Assembly (NCBI RefSeq): GCF_037095755.1
Contig: NZ_JBAWKJ010000001.1
Location: 747,001-811,000, forward strand
DNA from: Sphingopyxis sp. CCNWLW2
GTDB taxonomy: Bacteria; Pseudomonadota; Alphaproteobacteria; Sphingomonadales; Sphingomonadaceae
Direction of reading: 5' to 3'
DNA length: 64,000 nucleotides
A program made the position numbers and the translations under genes. A model generated the notes under the pieces. It had not been told where the DNA came from. It saw nothing but the letters and a program-made list of their open reading frames with translations, and did no database searches. This document shows positions 34,094 to 42,441 of the stretch, one piece after another; the stretch's first letter is position 1, and the number at the start of each line of letters is the position of its first letter.

Positions 34094-34202
34094 GGTCGCG
34101 GCGCTCGTTCTGCCGATCATGCGATCGTCCGCCCGCAATGGTGACGCCGATAAACAGGGCGAGAAGCAAGACGGAGACGAGAATGATCAGGAATATCGTC
34201 AT
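34083..34202 (-). CDS. Small single-span membrane protein (hypothetical)
   Basis: A 39-residue frame starting MTIFLIILVSVLLLALFIGV, a single N-terminal helix, then a basic tail GGRSHDRQNERRDHDR. GGGAAG precedes the ATG. It overlaps the start of the spermidine-synthase-like gene by 11 bases, a sign of coupling. Not recognised. Confidence 0.5.
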   Translation of the reverse strand: MTIFLIILVSVLLLALFIGVTIAGGRSHDRQNERRDHDR

Positions 34203-34305
34203 GCGCACTTCCCGCAAGGATGTGTCGATTGCCCGAAGGCCAGGCTGCCGGTCGCCTCCGAACGCCAGACAAACCCCGTCGGGGTCATGATCACCGCGGC
34301 CGGGA

Positions 34306-34494
34306 TCATTGGCTTTGCCGCTGCTCGAACTGCAGTGCCTTCTGATACATCTCGCGCCATGCAACGGCCGCACGAAGGGCCCGGTCCCGTACGTTCGGAA
34401 GCGACGCCTCGTTCGCTTCCGTCTGACACGCCTGCATGCGAGCCAGATAGAAGCGGCTGTTCCGTGCGGTCGGTTTGAGATTCTGGGAAATCAT
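34306..34494 (-). CDS. Conserved small helical protein (sphingomonad-type hypothetical)
   Basis: A 62-residue protein starting MISQNLKPTARNSRFYLARM, with a helical body (ALRAAVAWREMYQKALQFEQ). Small proteins with the NSRFYLAR...NVRDR...AAWR pattern are common in alphaproteobacteria. No function is known. It stands alone between the YjdM and spermidine-synthase-like regions. Confidence 0.65.
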   Translation of the reverse strand: MISQNLKPTARNSRFYLARMQACQTEANEASLPNVRDRALRAAVAWREMYQKALQFEQRQSQ

Positions 34495-34651
34495 GTCGCA
34501 AGTTCCGTTTCTCGGTATTGTGGTGGAACGTCATCGCGAGGCCCGGTCGATCCGGCCCCGGCAGGCCGGCGGAACTTTGCGGCTCCACCGATCGGCCCGG
34601 CGACGAGCCACGCGCCGCTGCCGCCACGACAAGGCTTCGCAAGCGGAAAAC

Positions 34652-34957
34652 CTAGCGCTTGCGCACGAACTCGGCGCGCAAGACGAGCCCCCTGATGCTC
34701 TCGTGACGGCAATCGATCTCCTGCGGATCGCCCGTCAGGCGGATCGACTTGATGACCGTCCCCACCTTGAGCGTCTTGCCGGCCCCCTTGACCTCGAGAT
34801 CCTTGATCAGTGCGACGCTGTCGCCATCCTCGAGCAGGTTCCCGACCGCGTCGCGAACCTCGACCTGCGAGGCCGCGGCCTTGCGTTCCGCAAGCTCCGA
34901 CGCCGGCATCCACTCGCCGCTTTCCTCGTCATAGGCATAGTCGTCACTGTCACTCAT
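34652..34957 (-). CDS. YjdM/PhnA family protein
   Basis: A 101-residue protein. Its C-terminal two thirds match YjdM (VRDAVGNLLEDGDSVALIKD, KVGTVIKSIRL and the ending LRAEFVRK). The N-terminal zinc-ribbon cysteines of E. coli YjdM are absent and replaced by an acidic segment (DSDDYAYDEESGEWMPASEL). The family was named for phosphonate use, but its function is unsettled. It stands alone, with SulP following on the same strand after 95 bases. Confidence 0.88.
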   Translation of the reverse strand: MSDSDDYAYDEESGEWMPASELAERKAAASQVEVRDAVGNLLEDGDSVALIKDLEVKGAGKTLKVGTVIKSIRLTGDPQEIDCRHESIRGLVLRAEFVRKR

Positions 34958-35052
34958 TTCATTCTCCAGACTTGGTCAGAATTGGGTTTCCCGGCCGCCG
35001 GCCGATCGAGAAACGGCGCGTGCGAATGGCCTGCCGCTCACAGGGGCCGCTG

Positions 35053-36714
35053 TCATTTCGCACCCGCGAGATCGATCGCAAGCGCCTGCGCGCCCGCATA
35101 ATCGGCCGCATAGGCGATGCGGCCCGCCGCTTCGCCAAGGCCGATCCGCCCGAGCATCGCCCGCGGCTGGGGCTGCACCCCCGAGACAATCACCCGCGCG
35201 CCCGCCAGCCGAGCCTGTTCGACAAATTCCTCAAGTGCCTGCGCGCCGCTCGCATCGAGGAGCGGTACGAGCCGCATGCGCAAGATGATGACGCGCGGCG
35301 ACTGCCCGACGCGGCGCAGCGTGTCGAGCAGCTCACCCGCGACCCCGAAAAAGAAGGGACCGGCGATCCGGAACACCTCGACGCCCGGCGGCAGGTCATC
35401 GCGCTGGTCGAGATCTTCGGCATCGAGTTCGGCGTCGCGCCGCCCGCTTCGATCGACCTCGACCGCTTCGGCCATACGCGCCATGAAAAGCAGCGACGCG
35501 AGCGTCACCCCGACCGCGATCGCCACCGTCAGATCGACGAGGACTGTCAATCCGAAGGTGATGAGCAGCACCGCCCGGTCGCTGTTCGGCATCCGCAGCA
35601 GCGCGAGGAAGCGCTGATACTCGCTCATGCCCCAGGCGACCATGAACAGGATCGCGGCGAGCGCCGCCATCGGCACATAGGCCATCAGGTCCGTGCCGAA
35701 GAGGATGAAGACGAGCAGAAAGGCCGCGTGCATCATGCCCGCGACGGGCGTCTTCGCACCCGACCGGATATTGGTCGCGGTGCGCGCAATCGCTCCGGTG
35801 GCCGGGAGGCCGCCGAACAGCGCCGAACCGAGGTTGGCGACGCCCTGCCCGACCAGTTCCTGGTTCGAACGATGCCGCGTACCGGCCATGCCGTCGGCGA
35901 CGACTGCGGACAGCAGCGCCTCGATCCCGGCGAGAAAGGCGATCGTGAAGGCCGACGGCAGGACGGCATTGATCTTGACGAGCGAGATGTCGGGAAACGA
36001 GGGCAACGGAAGGCCCGCCGGAATGTCGGGAAAGCGCGATCCGATCGTGTCGACCGGCAGGTTCAGAAGCGGGACGGCGAGCGAGGTCACGACCACCGCG
36101 ATCAGGAAGCCCGGCAGCCGCGGCGCGAATTTGCGGAGCGCGATAATGATCGCCAGCGCGCCGCCGCCGATTCCGATCGCGGCCCAGTTCGCGCTGGGCA
36201 GCGCCCCCAGATAAGCCTGCCACTTGGGGAGGAAGTCGGCGGGCACCTTGTCGATGGCGAGGCCGAGGAAATCCTTGACCTGGCTCGAGGCGATGATGAC
36301 CGCGATCCCCGCGGTGAAGCCGGTCACCACCGGATGCGGGATATATTTGATCATCTGGCCGAAACGGAGCAGTCCCGCCGCGATGAGGATGAGCCCGGCG
36401 AGCAAGGTCGCGATCAACAGGCCGTCATAGCCGTGGCTCGCGATGACGTTGAAGATCACGACGACGAAGGCGCCGGTCGGCCCGCCCACCTGCACGCGCG
36501 ATCCGCCGAGCGCCGAGATCAGGAAACCCGCGACGACGGCTGTAATCAGCCCCTTGTCGGGCGAGGCGCCGCTGGCGATACCGAGTGCCATGGCAAGCGG
36601 CAACGCGACGATGGCAACTGTCAGACCCGCGATCGCATCGGCGCGAAATGTGGCGACGGAATAACCCTCGCGAAAGACCGTGAAGAGCTTCGGCGTATAG
36701 GCCTCGGACTTCAC
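35053..36714 (-). CDS. SulP family anion transporter with STAS domain
   Basis: A 553-residue inner-membrane protein. The transmembrane domain shows FRADAIAGLTVAIVALPLAM, VGGPTGAFVVVIFNVIA and GLPATGAIARTATNIRSGAK. A C-terminal STAS domain (about 430-553) contains VIILRMRLVPLLDASGAQAL. SulP proteins carry sulfate, bicarbonate or dicarboxylates with H+ or Na+. The GTG start at 36714 overlaps the stop of the XRE gene as GTGA, and the family's usual N-terminus begins there; the open frame upstream belongs to the XRE gene's other frame. Confidence 0.93.
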   Translation of the reverse strand: MKSEAYTPKLFTVFREGYSVATFRADAIAGLTVAIVALPLAMALGIASGASPDKGLITAVVAGFLISALGGSRVQVGGPTGAFVVVIFNVIASHGYDGLLIATLLAGLILIAAGLLRFGQMIKYIPHPVVTGFTAGIAVIIASSQVKDFLGLAIDKVPADFLPKWQAYLGALPSANWAAIGIGGGALAIIIALRKFAPRLPGFLIAVVVTSLAVPLLNLPVDTIGSRFPDIPAGLPLPSFPDISLVKINAVLPSAFTIAFLAGIEALLSAVVADGMAGTRHRSNQELVGQGVANLGSALFGGLPATGAIARTATNIRSGAKTPVAGMMHAAFLLVFILFGTDLMAYVPMAALAAILFMVAWGMSEYQRFLALLRMPNSDRAVLLITFGLTVLVDLTVAIAVGVTLASLLFMARMAEAVEVDRSGRRDAELDAEDLDQRDDLPPGVEVFRIAGPFFFGVAGELLDTLRRVGQSPRVIILRMRLVPLLDASGAQALEEFVEQARLAGARVIVSGVQPQPRAMLGRIGLGEAAGRIAYAADYAGAQALAIDLAGAK

Positions 36715-37031
36715 CGGATTGCGGGCCGGCTCGGAAATTTGGCGGACAGAAGCGCGCGGCCGGGCGCCTTGGGATCGGCGTCGGCGGGCTCGCGAAGCCG
36801 CACGCCGCGCCCGGATCCGACACTCGATGAATATTCGCCGACCAGTTCGATGCCGGCGCTTTCCAGCGCCGTAATCACCTTCACCAGCGTATCGACGACA
36901 CCGCGGACCTGGCCGTTCGACGCCTCCATGCGCTGGATCGTCGGAAGCGAGAGACCCGCGAGTTCGGCAAGCTCGCGCTGGTCGATCCCGAGGAGCGCGC
37001 GCGCCGCGCGCATCTGCTGCGATGTGATCAT
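36711..37031 (-). CDS. XRE-family helix-turn-helix regulator, coupled to SulP
   Basis: A 106-residue protein with an N-terminal Cro/C1-type helix-turn-helix (SQQMRAARALLGIDQRELAE, LAGLSLPTIQRMEASNGQVR). A linker and a basic tail without a recognised sensor domain follow. It overlaps the SulP start by 4 bases, so it probably controls its own operon. The AT-rich upstream region has two palindromes that could be its operators. Small XRE-SulP pairs like this are common in proteobacteria. Confidence 0.9.
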   Translation of the reverse strand: MITSQQMRAARALLGIDQRELAELAGLSLPTIQRMEASNGQVRGVVDTLVKVITALESAGIELVGEYSSSVGSGRGVRLREPADADPKAPGRALLSAKFPSRPAIR

Positions 37032-37041
37032 ATCGACTCCA

Positions 37042-37101
37042 ATGATGTTTCATACATCATTTATCAATCTTAACATTATGGATCGATGCTGTATATATAC
37101 A
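37042..37101. promoter_or_regulatory. AT-rich promoter/operator region of XRE-SulP operon
   Basis: Two palindromes lie in an unusually AT-rich gap: ATGATG-N7-CATCAT at 37042-37060 and TGTATATATACA at 37090-37101. Both are upstream of the XRE gene start (37031) and are good candidates for autoregulatory operators. The gap also serves the divergent DUF983 gene. Confidence 0.5.
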
Positions 37102-37180
37102 TCATGCTCGCCATTATATCGAATATGCTTGCTTTGGCGGGAGCCGCTCGCTGCTCCCACCTTCGCGCAGGAGGCGGCTG

Positions 37181-37684
37181 ATGCCCGATTTCATGCAAAC
37201 GCCTCTGGATCGCTCTTATCGTGCGGACAACGCCCGAAAATTACCGATCTCCGCCAATCACGGGAATCCTAAGACGGAAAGCGCGGAGCTTCCTGCCTCG
37301 GCCTGGAAAGCGATGCTCCGCGGCGCGCGCGGTCGCTGTCCCCGCTGCAACGAAGCGAAGCTATTTCATCGCTTTCTCAAACCCGTCCTTATTTGCTCCG
37401 CGTGCGCGCAAGACTGGACGCATCAGCAAGCCGACGATTTCCCGGCTTATATCGCGATCCTCCTGACGGGGCATATTATGGCGCCGATCATCATTGCACT
37501 CGTTCAGGACACGAAGCTGTCGCTCATCGCATTGGCCGCGATAATCGTGACCGCCATGCTCGTTTTGATGATCGGGTTCCTTCAACCCGCCAAGGGCGCG
37601 ATAATCGCATTGCAGTGGTGGTTCGGCATGCACGGATTCACCACGGAACGACGCGCTCCGGAAAATACCGGTCGCGACAAATGA
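37181..37684 (+). CDS. DUF983 membrane protein
   Basis: A 167-residue protein. A polar N-terminus (about 45 residues) precedes the DUF983 core: GARGRCPRCNEAKLFHRFLK, then CSACAQDW (two CxxC pairs, likely zinc-binding). Two membrane helices (YIAILLTGHIMAPIIIALV and LIALAAIIVTAMLVLMIGF) and a final WWFGMHGF complete it. AGGAGG lies 7 bases before the ATG. DUF983 is common next to respiratory oxidase assembly genes but has no firm function. Confidence 0.87.
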   Translation: MPDFMQTPLDRSYRADNARKLPISANHGNPKTESAELPASAWKAMLRGARGRCPRCNEAKLFHRFLKPVLICSACAQDWTHQQADDFPAYIAILLTGHIMAPIIIALVQDTKLSLIALAAIIVTAMLVLMIGFLQPAKGAIIALQWWFGMHGFTTERRAPENTGRDK

Positions 37685-37865
37685 AGGTTATCGGTGGGCC
37701 TGCCCCGATCATGGCCCATCAGGCGGGATTTGAAACCTCCGCGCGGCATCCGAACCGCGACAGCGCGGTTAGTGGCTGATAGCGGACGGGCTGCTATCAC
37801 ATCGGATCTGGCCCAAGCGGCCCCTGATTTTGTTGCCGGAAATTATTGCTCCGCTCTTTCGCCCG

Positions 37866-38321
37866 TCACTTCCGATATTGCCATTGATACTCCGGAATAT
37901 TGCCCTTGCGAAGAAAAGCGGCGGTCCAGAAATTGATCTTCAATCCGGGCTTGCCGTCGTAGGCCGCCGACTGCACGAAAGCGTGACCAGGGCACGCCAT
38001 CGTGTCTGACCGCGAGGTGTCGATCAATTCGAGGCATTGGCCGACGAACCGCGCCGACTTGGGTCCGGTCGATTCCACGCCCGTGATGCGAGCGATGACG
38101 GTTCCGGCAGGTGCCGCGATCTTCTTGAGGTAGGGATCAGCGGTGTCGTTCTCCACGATCGTTACCACGCCATTTGCCACGGACAACTTGATCTTGTGGT
38201 CGACGCCATACCATTCGCCATCGATCGCCTTCAGCGGATTGGCGGGCAGGTCCGGCACCGTCTGAGCCTGAGCCGGCGATGCCACCAGCGCCATCGCCAT
38301 AAAAATATTCGCATTTCGCAT
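37866..38321 (-). CDS. Secreted DUF2147-like hypothetical protein
   Basis: A 151-residue protein with a signal peptide (MRNANIFMAMALVASPAQAQ). The mature part begins DLPANPLKAIDGEWYGVDHK and has a compact beta-rich pattern with two cysteines (GQCLEL, MACPGH) that may pair in the periplasm. GAGGGGG is about 6 bases before the ATG. The GEWYG opening resembles lipocalin-like or DUF2147 proteins, but this is only a guess. It stands alone. Confidence 0.65.
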   Translation of the reverse strand: MRNANIFMAMALVASPAQAQTVPDLPANPLKAIDGEWYGVDHKIKLSVANGVVTIVENDTADPYLKKIAAPAGTVIARITGVESTGPKSARFVGQCLELIDTSRSDTMACPGHAFVQSAAYDGKPGLKINFWTAAFLRKGNIPEYQWQYRK

Positions 38322-38563
38322 AAGTTTCCCCCTCTTAATGGAAAAATGCTGCAGCATTCCGCCCGGCCTGGCAATAGCGGCAATCGTTGAGAGGACCGCA
38401 GGCGGCTCGCCCTCCCGCACATAAATTGGCCCGTCGCGTCCCATGAGCGACGAACGGTTGGGCGCATCCCATGCCCCTCCGCAACCTTTTGTTAACCTCA
38501 AAACCGCATCTTTGCCGCGGGGGGCACTCATACGGCAGCAGCCGAGCGAATGGAGAGTTCGCA

Positions 38564-38845
38564 GTGCTCGAATTTACGACGAGGCCGACATCGGTCGCCG
38601 GGCCGGTCGGGCCGCTGACAATCGACGATCTGCCTTCATCGACGGCAGGCTATTGGGTCGCACGCCGCAAGGCGGAGTTGCTTGCCGCGATCGATGGCGG
38701 GCTGAACGGGCTGGCCGACGCCTGCGCAAGATACCGCCTCAGCGGCGAAGAGCTGGAATCGTGGCGCCGCACTATCGACCGGGCGGGCATACCCGGGCTG
38801 CGCGTGACGGAAGCACGTCGCCTGCGGGATCAGACTGTCGGATAG
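38564..38845 (+). CDS. sciP: SciP-like (DUF1153) helix-turn-helix protein
   Basis: A 93-residue protein starting at GTG, sequence VLEFTTRPTSVAGPVGPLTI. It continues DDLPSS...YWVARRKAELLAAIDGGL and ACARYRLSGEELESWRRTID, matching the SciP/DUF1153 family that binds CtrA and represses CtrA-activated promoters. Conserved members have a Trp-Val-x-Arg-Arg-Lys block, kept here. GGAG lies 8 bases before the GTG. A TTAACC half-site (38492-38497) upstream recalls CtrA boxes. Divergence from the usual MLSVEEF/DEACARY blocks suggests a second, diverged copy. Confidence 0.8.
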   Translation: MLEFTTRPTSVAGPVGPLTIDDLPSSTAGYWVARRKAELLAAIDGGLNGLADACARYRLSGEELESWRRTIDRAGIPGLRVTEARRLRDQTVG

Positions 38846-38934
38846 ATTTTTCGTCACCGCCCGCACCCCCACTGCGTGCGGTGTCCAAGGGGACGGCGCG
38901 AGCAGACTGGTCCCTCTCGCGCCGTCCTTTCACA

Positions 38935-39309
38935 TCAGCGGCATTTCAGTTCGCCGCGATCGATAGCCCGCCCGAGCAGGCCACCGCCGGCCGCGCCGAT
39001 GATCGTGCCGACCGTGCGGTCACGCCCTCCATCGAGTTCGCGCCCGACGAGCGCTCCGACGGCGGCGCCAATGATCAATCCGGTCGTGCCATTCTCGCGG
39101 CGGCAGTGGTAGCGGCCATCCTTGCTCCGCCAAATACGGTCGTTGTGCGAAATGCGGCGGGGTTCGTAATAGCGCCCATATCCGTCATAAAGACCACGAT
39201 CCTTGGCGCGCTTGCCGTGCGCCGGCGCCCAGGGCGGCGGATCCGCCAGCGCCGGGCCGACGGGAACGGCGAGCGCAGCGAGGACCGCGGCGGCGATATA
39301 TTTTTTCAT
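38935..39309 (-). CDS. Exported glycine-zipper 2TM-domain protein
   Basis: A 124-residue protein with a signal peptide (MKKYIAAAVLAALAVPVGPALA). A polar region with RYYEPRRISHNDRIWRS is followed by the glycine-zipper pair GLIIGAAVGALVGRELDGG and GTIIGAAGGGLLGRAIDRG, ending in LKCR. These proteins sit in the envelope and are thought to stabilise membranes. A cysteine in YHCRR and the terminal one may form a disulfide. AAGGAGACGG precedes the ATG. Confidence 0.88.
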   Translation of the reverse strand: MKKYIAAAVLAALAVPVGPALADPPPWAPAHGKRAKDRGLYDGYGRYYEPRRISHNDRIWRSKDGRYHCRRENGTTGLIIGAAVGALVGRELDGGRDRTVGTIIGAAGGGLLGRAIDRGELKCR

Positions 39310-39479
39310 GACCCGTCTCCTTCAATCATGGACCGGACGTAGCGGCGCGCAGCCGAACCCCGGCTGAACAACCCGCCATGGCTCGGCCGATTGCAGAACG
39401 GGTCCTATTTGAACCAACCTGCGGTCGACGTCCAATGCGCGCCAAGGCATCTTTTTTGGCGCAGCGGTACAATTATCAC

Positions 39480-39589
39480 CCGGCCCGCAACATTATATGC
39501 GCCGTGCGACCCAGGAGACCTCGTCCTTTCAGAAAACCGAGATCTTCATCTGACGCCCGCACGGTTTCGGCCGCGCGGGCGTCTTTTTT
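39480..39589 (+). ncRNA. Candidate intergenic small RNA with strong terminator
   Basis: A good Rho-independent terminator (39552-39589) follows no plausible plus-strand gene: the nearest one upstream ends at 38845, and frames across the site run through the terminator. A TACAAT -10-like hexamer lies near 39469, so a transcript of about 110 bases from about 39480 is possible. The 5' end and identity are guesses; it could also be a leader or an antisense transcript. Confidence 0.35.
39552..39589 (+). terminator. Rho-independent terminator
   Basis: Perfect 9-base arms GACGCCCGC and GCGGGCGTC with a 14-base loop, followed directly by TTTTTT. This is the clearest intrinsic terminator in the window and points rightward. 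Confidence 0.8.
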
Positions 39590-39638
39590 GGCGTCCAAAG
39601 ATTGGCGATTTGAAGACCAAAGTGGCCGGTTGGATACT

Positions 39639-39674
39639 GTCCGCTATTAGCCAACGAGTGGGGTAATAGCGGAC
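39639..39674. repeat. GTCCGCT...AGCGGAC hairpin element, copy 2
   Basis: Perfect 11-base arms GTCCGCTATTA and TAATAGCGGAC with a 14-base loop, just upstream of the ars promoter. The outer seven bases match copy 1 (31851) exactly while the inner arm sequence differs but stays paired, the mark of a conserved hairpin rather than a chance repeat. Confidence 0.6.
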
Positions 39675-39687
39675 ACTCGGCTAAATT

Positions 39688-39743
39688 CATCGGATATTTC
39701 CGATAGGAATTGACGAGCGTCAACGCATCGGATAATTCCGATG
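39688..39743 (+). promoter_or_regulatory. ars promoter with two ArsR operators
   Basis: Operator 1 is CATCGGA-TATT-TCCGATA (39688-39705) and operator 2 is CATCGGA-TAAT-TCCGATG (39726-39743), a perfect palindrome. A -35 TTGACG (39710-39715) and -10 TAATTC (39733-39738) are separated by 17 bases, so operator 2 covers the -10. The expected transcript start falls on or next to the arsR ATG at 39745. The -35 is also inside TTGAC-GAGC-GTCAA (39710-39723), a perfect FNR-type palindrome. Confidence 0.75.
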
Positions 39744-39744
39744 T

Positions 39745-40074
39745 ATGAATATCGATTCCGCGCTTCCCGCTCTCGCCGCTCTCGCCCATCCGACACGTCT
39801 CGAAGCCTTCCGCTTTCTTGTCCGGCATGAGCCGGAGGGTCTATCGACCGGTGAACTTGTTGACGCGTCGGGTCTCACGCAGAGCACCTTCTCGACGCAT
39901 CTCGCTGTGCTCGCGAAAGCCGGTCTCGTAAAATCCGAGAAACTCGGGCGGCAGCAGATACAGCGAGCCGATATCGATACGCTCCGAGAACTGATGCTCT
40001 TCCTTGCGAAGGACTGTTGCCAAAGCCGCCCCGAGCTGTGCGAACCGCTTCTGGCCGAACTCACCTGCTGCTGA
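39745..40074 (+). CDS. arsR: ArsR-family arsenic-responsive repressor
   Basis: A 109-residue winged-helix repressor (LAALAHPTRLEAFRFLVRHE, LTQSTFSTHLAVLAKAGLVK). The classic CxC metal site in the recognition helix is absent. Instead cysteines cluster at the C-terminus (C91, C92, C99, C108, C109), as in the Acidithiobacillus ferrooxidans ArsR type, where C95, C96 and C102 bind As(III). No ribosome site precedes the ATG, which coincides with the predicted transcript start, so it is probably leaderless. It is first gene of arsR-arsC-acr3-arsH. Confidence 0.93.
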   Translation: MNIDSALPALAALAHPTRLEAFRFLVRHEPEGLSTGELVDASGLTQSTFSTHLAVLAKAGLVKSEKLGRQQIQRADIDTLRELMLFLAKDCCQSRPELCEPLLAELTCC

Positions 40075-40086
40075 AGGAACCGGCGT

Positions 40087-40515
40087 GTGACCGACATCAT
40101 CATCTACCACAATCCCGACTGCGGCACGTCACGCAACACGCTCGCGCTGATCCGGAATTCCGGGATCGAGCCGCATGTCGTCGAATATCTAAAAACGCCG
40201 CCGGCTCGTGCACTGCTCGAACAACTGATCGACCGGGCGGGAATCAAGCCACGCGAATTGCTCCGCGAGAAGGGCACGCCTTATGCAGACCTCGGCCTCG
40301 GAAACGAAAGCCTGAGCGATGACATCCTGTTCGATGCGATGATGGAGCATCCCGTCCTCATCAACCGCCCGCTCGTCGTGTCGCCGCTCGGGGTCAGGCT
40401 CTGCCGCCCGTCTGAAGCCGTGCTCGACATCCTGCCCGCACGGCAGCTTGGAGCCTTCTCCAAGGAAGATGGCGAACGGGTCGTCGATGCCGCTGGCAAT
40501 CGCGTCCAGGGATGA
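40087..40515 (+). CDS. arsC: Glutaredoxin-dependent arsenate reductase
   Basis: A 142-residue ArsC of the glutaredoxin-linked class. The catalytic cysteine is C12 in [16 protein letters not shown], and the family block [15 protein letters not shown] contains the arginines that hold the arsenate product. It reduces As(V) to As(III) for export by the next gene. The GTG start at 40087 follows GAAGGAAC. It begins 12 bases after arsR and overlaps acr3 by 29 bases. Confidence 0.95.
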   Translation: MTDIIIYHNPDCGTSRNTLALIRNSGIEPHVVEYLKTPPARALLEQLIDRAGIKPRELLREKGTPYADLGLGNESLSDDILFDAMMEHPVLINRPLVVSPLGVRLCRPSEAVLDILPARQLGAFSKEDGERVVDAAGNRVQG

Positions 40516-41593
40516 GGCCGGCATCTTGACCACTGCCGCCAAACGCGAACGCCTGTCGTTCCTCGACCGCTATCTGACACTCTGGATTTTTCTTGCCATG
40601 GGCCTCGGCGTGTTGCTCGGGTCGGCCTTCAAGGGGCTGCCCGCCGCGATCGACGCCATGTCGATCGGAACGACGAACATCCCGATCGCAATCGGCCTCA
40701 TATTGATGATGTATCCGCCGCTTGCCCGCGTGCGTTACGACGAGCTGCCGCGCGTGTTCGAGGACAAACGCGTTCTGGCGATTTCGCTGATCCAAAACTG
40801 GATCATCGGCCCGGCGTTGATGTTCGCGCTCGCGGTCATCTTCCTCTCGGACAAGCCCGAATATATGACAGGCCTGATCCTGATCGGCCTCGCGCGCTGC
40901 ATCGCAATGGTGATCGTCTGGAACCAGCTCGCGAAGGGCGACAATCAATATGTCGCGGCGCTCGTCGCCTTCAATTCGATCTTCCAGATCCTCTTCTTCA
41001 GCATCTACGCCTGGTTCTTCCTGACCGTCCTGCCGCCGCTGTTCGGGCTCGAAGGCAGCGTCATCGACGTGAGCTTCTGGACGATCGCCGAAGCGGTTCT
41101 CATCTATCTCGGCATTCCCTTCATTGCCGGCTACCTCACCCGCCGCTTTCTCACGAAGGCGAAGGGAGACGAGTGGTACGAGACGCGCTTCCTGCCCAGG
41201 ATCGGCCCGATCACGCTCGTCGCGCTGCTGTTCACGATCGTCGCGATGTTCAGCCTCAAGGGCGGCGAGATCGTCACCATCCCTGCCGACGTCGTGCGGA
41301 TCGCGATCCCGCTCACTATCTACTTCGTCGTCCAATTCCTCATCAGCTTCTGGATGGGCAAGCTCATCGAGGCGGACTATCCGCGCACCACCGCGGTCGC
41401 CTTCACCGCCGCAGGCAATAATTTCGAGCTCGCTATCGCGGTGGCCATCGCGGCCTTCGGGCTCGCTTCGCCGGTCGCCTTCGCCGCCGTGATCGGGCCG
41501 CTCGTCGAGGTTCCCATCCTCATTCTCCTCGTCGGCGTCGCTTTCCGCCTCGGACGCCGCTGGTTTCCCTCGACCGTTCCTTCACAATCCTGA
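40487..41593 (+). CDS. acr3: ACR3-family arsenite efflux transporter
   Basis: A 368-residue inner-membrane carrier with about ten helices, homologous to ACR3/ArsB-type arsenite exporters. Hallmarks include the [15 protein letters not shown] opening, [20 protein letters not shown], the conserved-cysteine helix [19 protein letters not shown], and [19 protein letters not shown]. It expels As(III) made by ArsC. The start at ATG 40487 overlaps arsC; ATG 40469 is also possible. It lies 5 bases before arsH. Confidence 0.95.
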   Translation: MPLAIASRDEAGILTTAAKRERLSFLDRYLTLWIFLAMGLGVLLGSAFKGLPAAIDAMSIGTTNIPIAIGLILMMYPPLARVRYDELPRVFEDKRVLAISLIQNWIIGPALMFALAVIFLSDKPEYMTGLILIGLARCIAMVIVWNQLAKGDNQYVAALVAFNSIFQILFFSIYAWFFLTVLPPLFGLEGSVIDVSFWTIAEAVLIYLGIPFIAGYLTRRFLTKAKGDEWYETRFLPRIGPITLVALLFTIVAMFSLKGGEIVTIPADVVRIAIPLTIYFVVQFLISFWMGKLIEADYPRTTAVAFTAAGNNFELAIAVAIAAFGLASPVAFAAVIGPLVEVPILILLVGVAFRLGRRWFPSTVPSQS

Positions 41594-41598
41594 GTATC

Positions 41599-42354
41599 AT
41601 GACAGAACAGACCCATAATCGCCTGCGCACGCTTACCGATCCCGACCGTCTGCCGGCGCTCAGCCCCGAATATCTCCGCGCGCAACCCGCCCTCGGCCTC
41701 GGCCCGCTCGATCCGGCGCCGCGCATCCTCCTCCTCTACGGGTCTTTACGCGAACGCTCCTATTCGCGCCTCGTCGTGGAAGAGACGGCGCGCCTGCTCC
41801 AGCTCTTCGGCTGCGAGACACGCATCTTCGATCCGTCTGACCTCCCCTTGCCCGATCAGATCGCCGACGACGACCACCCCGCGGTCGAGGAGCTGCGGCA
41901 GCATTCGATCTGGTCCGAAGGCCAGGTCTGGTGCAGCCCCGAACGCCATGGCCAGATTACCGGAATCATGAAGGCACAGGTCGACCATCTCCCCCTCGCC
42001 TACAAGGGCCTTCGCCCGACGCAGGGCCGCACGCTGGCCGTGATGCAGGTGTCGGCAGGATCGCAATCGTTCAACAGCGTCAACACGCTGCGCGTCCTTG
42101 GCCGCTGGATGCGGATGATCACCATTCCCAACCAGTCGAGCGTCGCGAAGGCCTATCAGGAGTTCGACGAGGCCGGCCGGATGCTGCCCTCGAGCTACTA
42201 CGACCGTATCGTCGACGTCGCAGAGGAGTTGGTGCGCTTCACCGTGCTGACACGCGGTCATGCGGACCAGCTCGTCGACCGCTATTCCGAGCGCAAGGAC
42301 CGCAAGAAACCAACTGCCACGCCGGCTGAACTAGCCCGGTTGCCGGGGCGCTGA
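41599..42354 (+). CDS. arsH: ArsH organoarsenical oxidase
   Basis: A 251-residue FMN/NADPH flavoprotein of the ArsH type. The FMN loop reads [20 protein letters not shown], followed by [20 protein letters not shown] and the long C-terminal helix region with [20 protein letters not shown]. ArsH oxidises trivalent methyl- and aromatic arsenicals to less toxic pentavalent forms. It is the last gene of the ars operon. Confidence 0.95.
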   Translation: MTEQTHNRLRTLTDPDRLPALSPEYLRAQPALGLGPLDPAPRILLLYGSLRERSYSRLVVEETARLLQLFGCETRIFDPSDLPLPDQIADDDHPAVEELRQHSIWSEGQVWCSPERHGQITGIMKAQVDHLPLAYKGLRPTQGRTLAVMQVSAGSQSFNSVNTLRVLGRWMRMITIPNQSSVAKAYQEFDEAGRMLPSSYYDRIVDVAEELVRFTVLTRGHADQLVDRYSERKDRKKPTATPAELARLPGR

Positions 42355-42441
42355 AGAGCCATCGGGACCAGTTTCCGCCCATTGCCCACACTTCGATATG
42401 AGTAAAATCGCTTCAGCGATGCCTTGGCACTTCTACATCGC

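Noticed and set aside
36715..37053. Extended N-terminus of SulP
   Set aside because: Covers the XRE gene in another frame; the family N-terminus begins at the GTG at 36714.
34810..37272. Plus-strand frame of 820 residues
   Set aside because: Antisense to SulP and XRE genes, both of which have clear family motifs.
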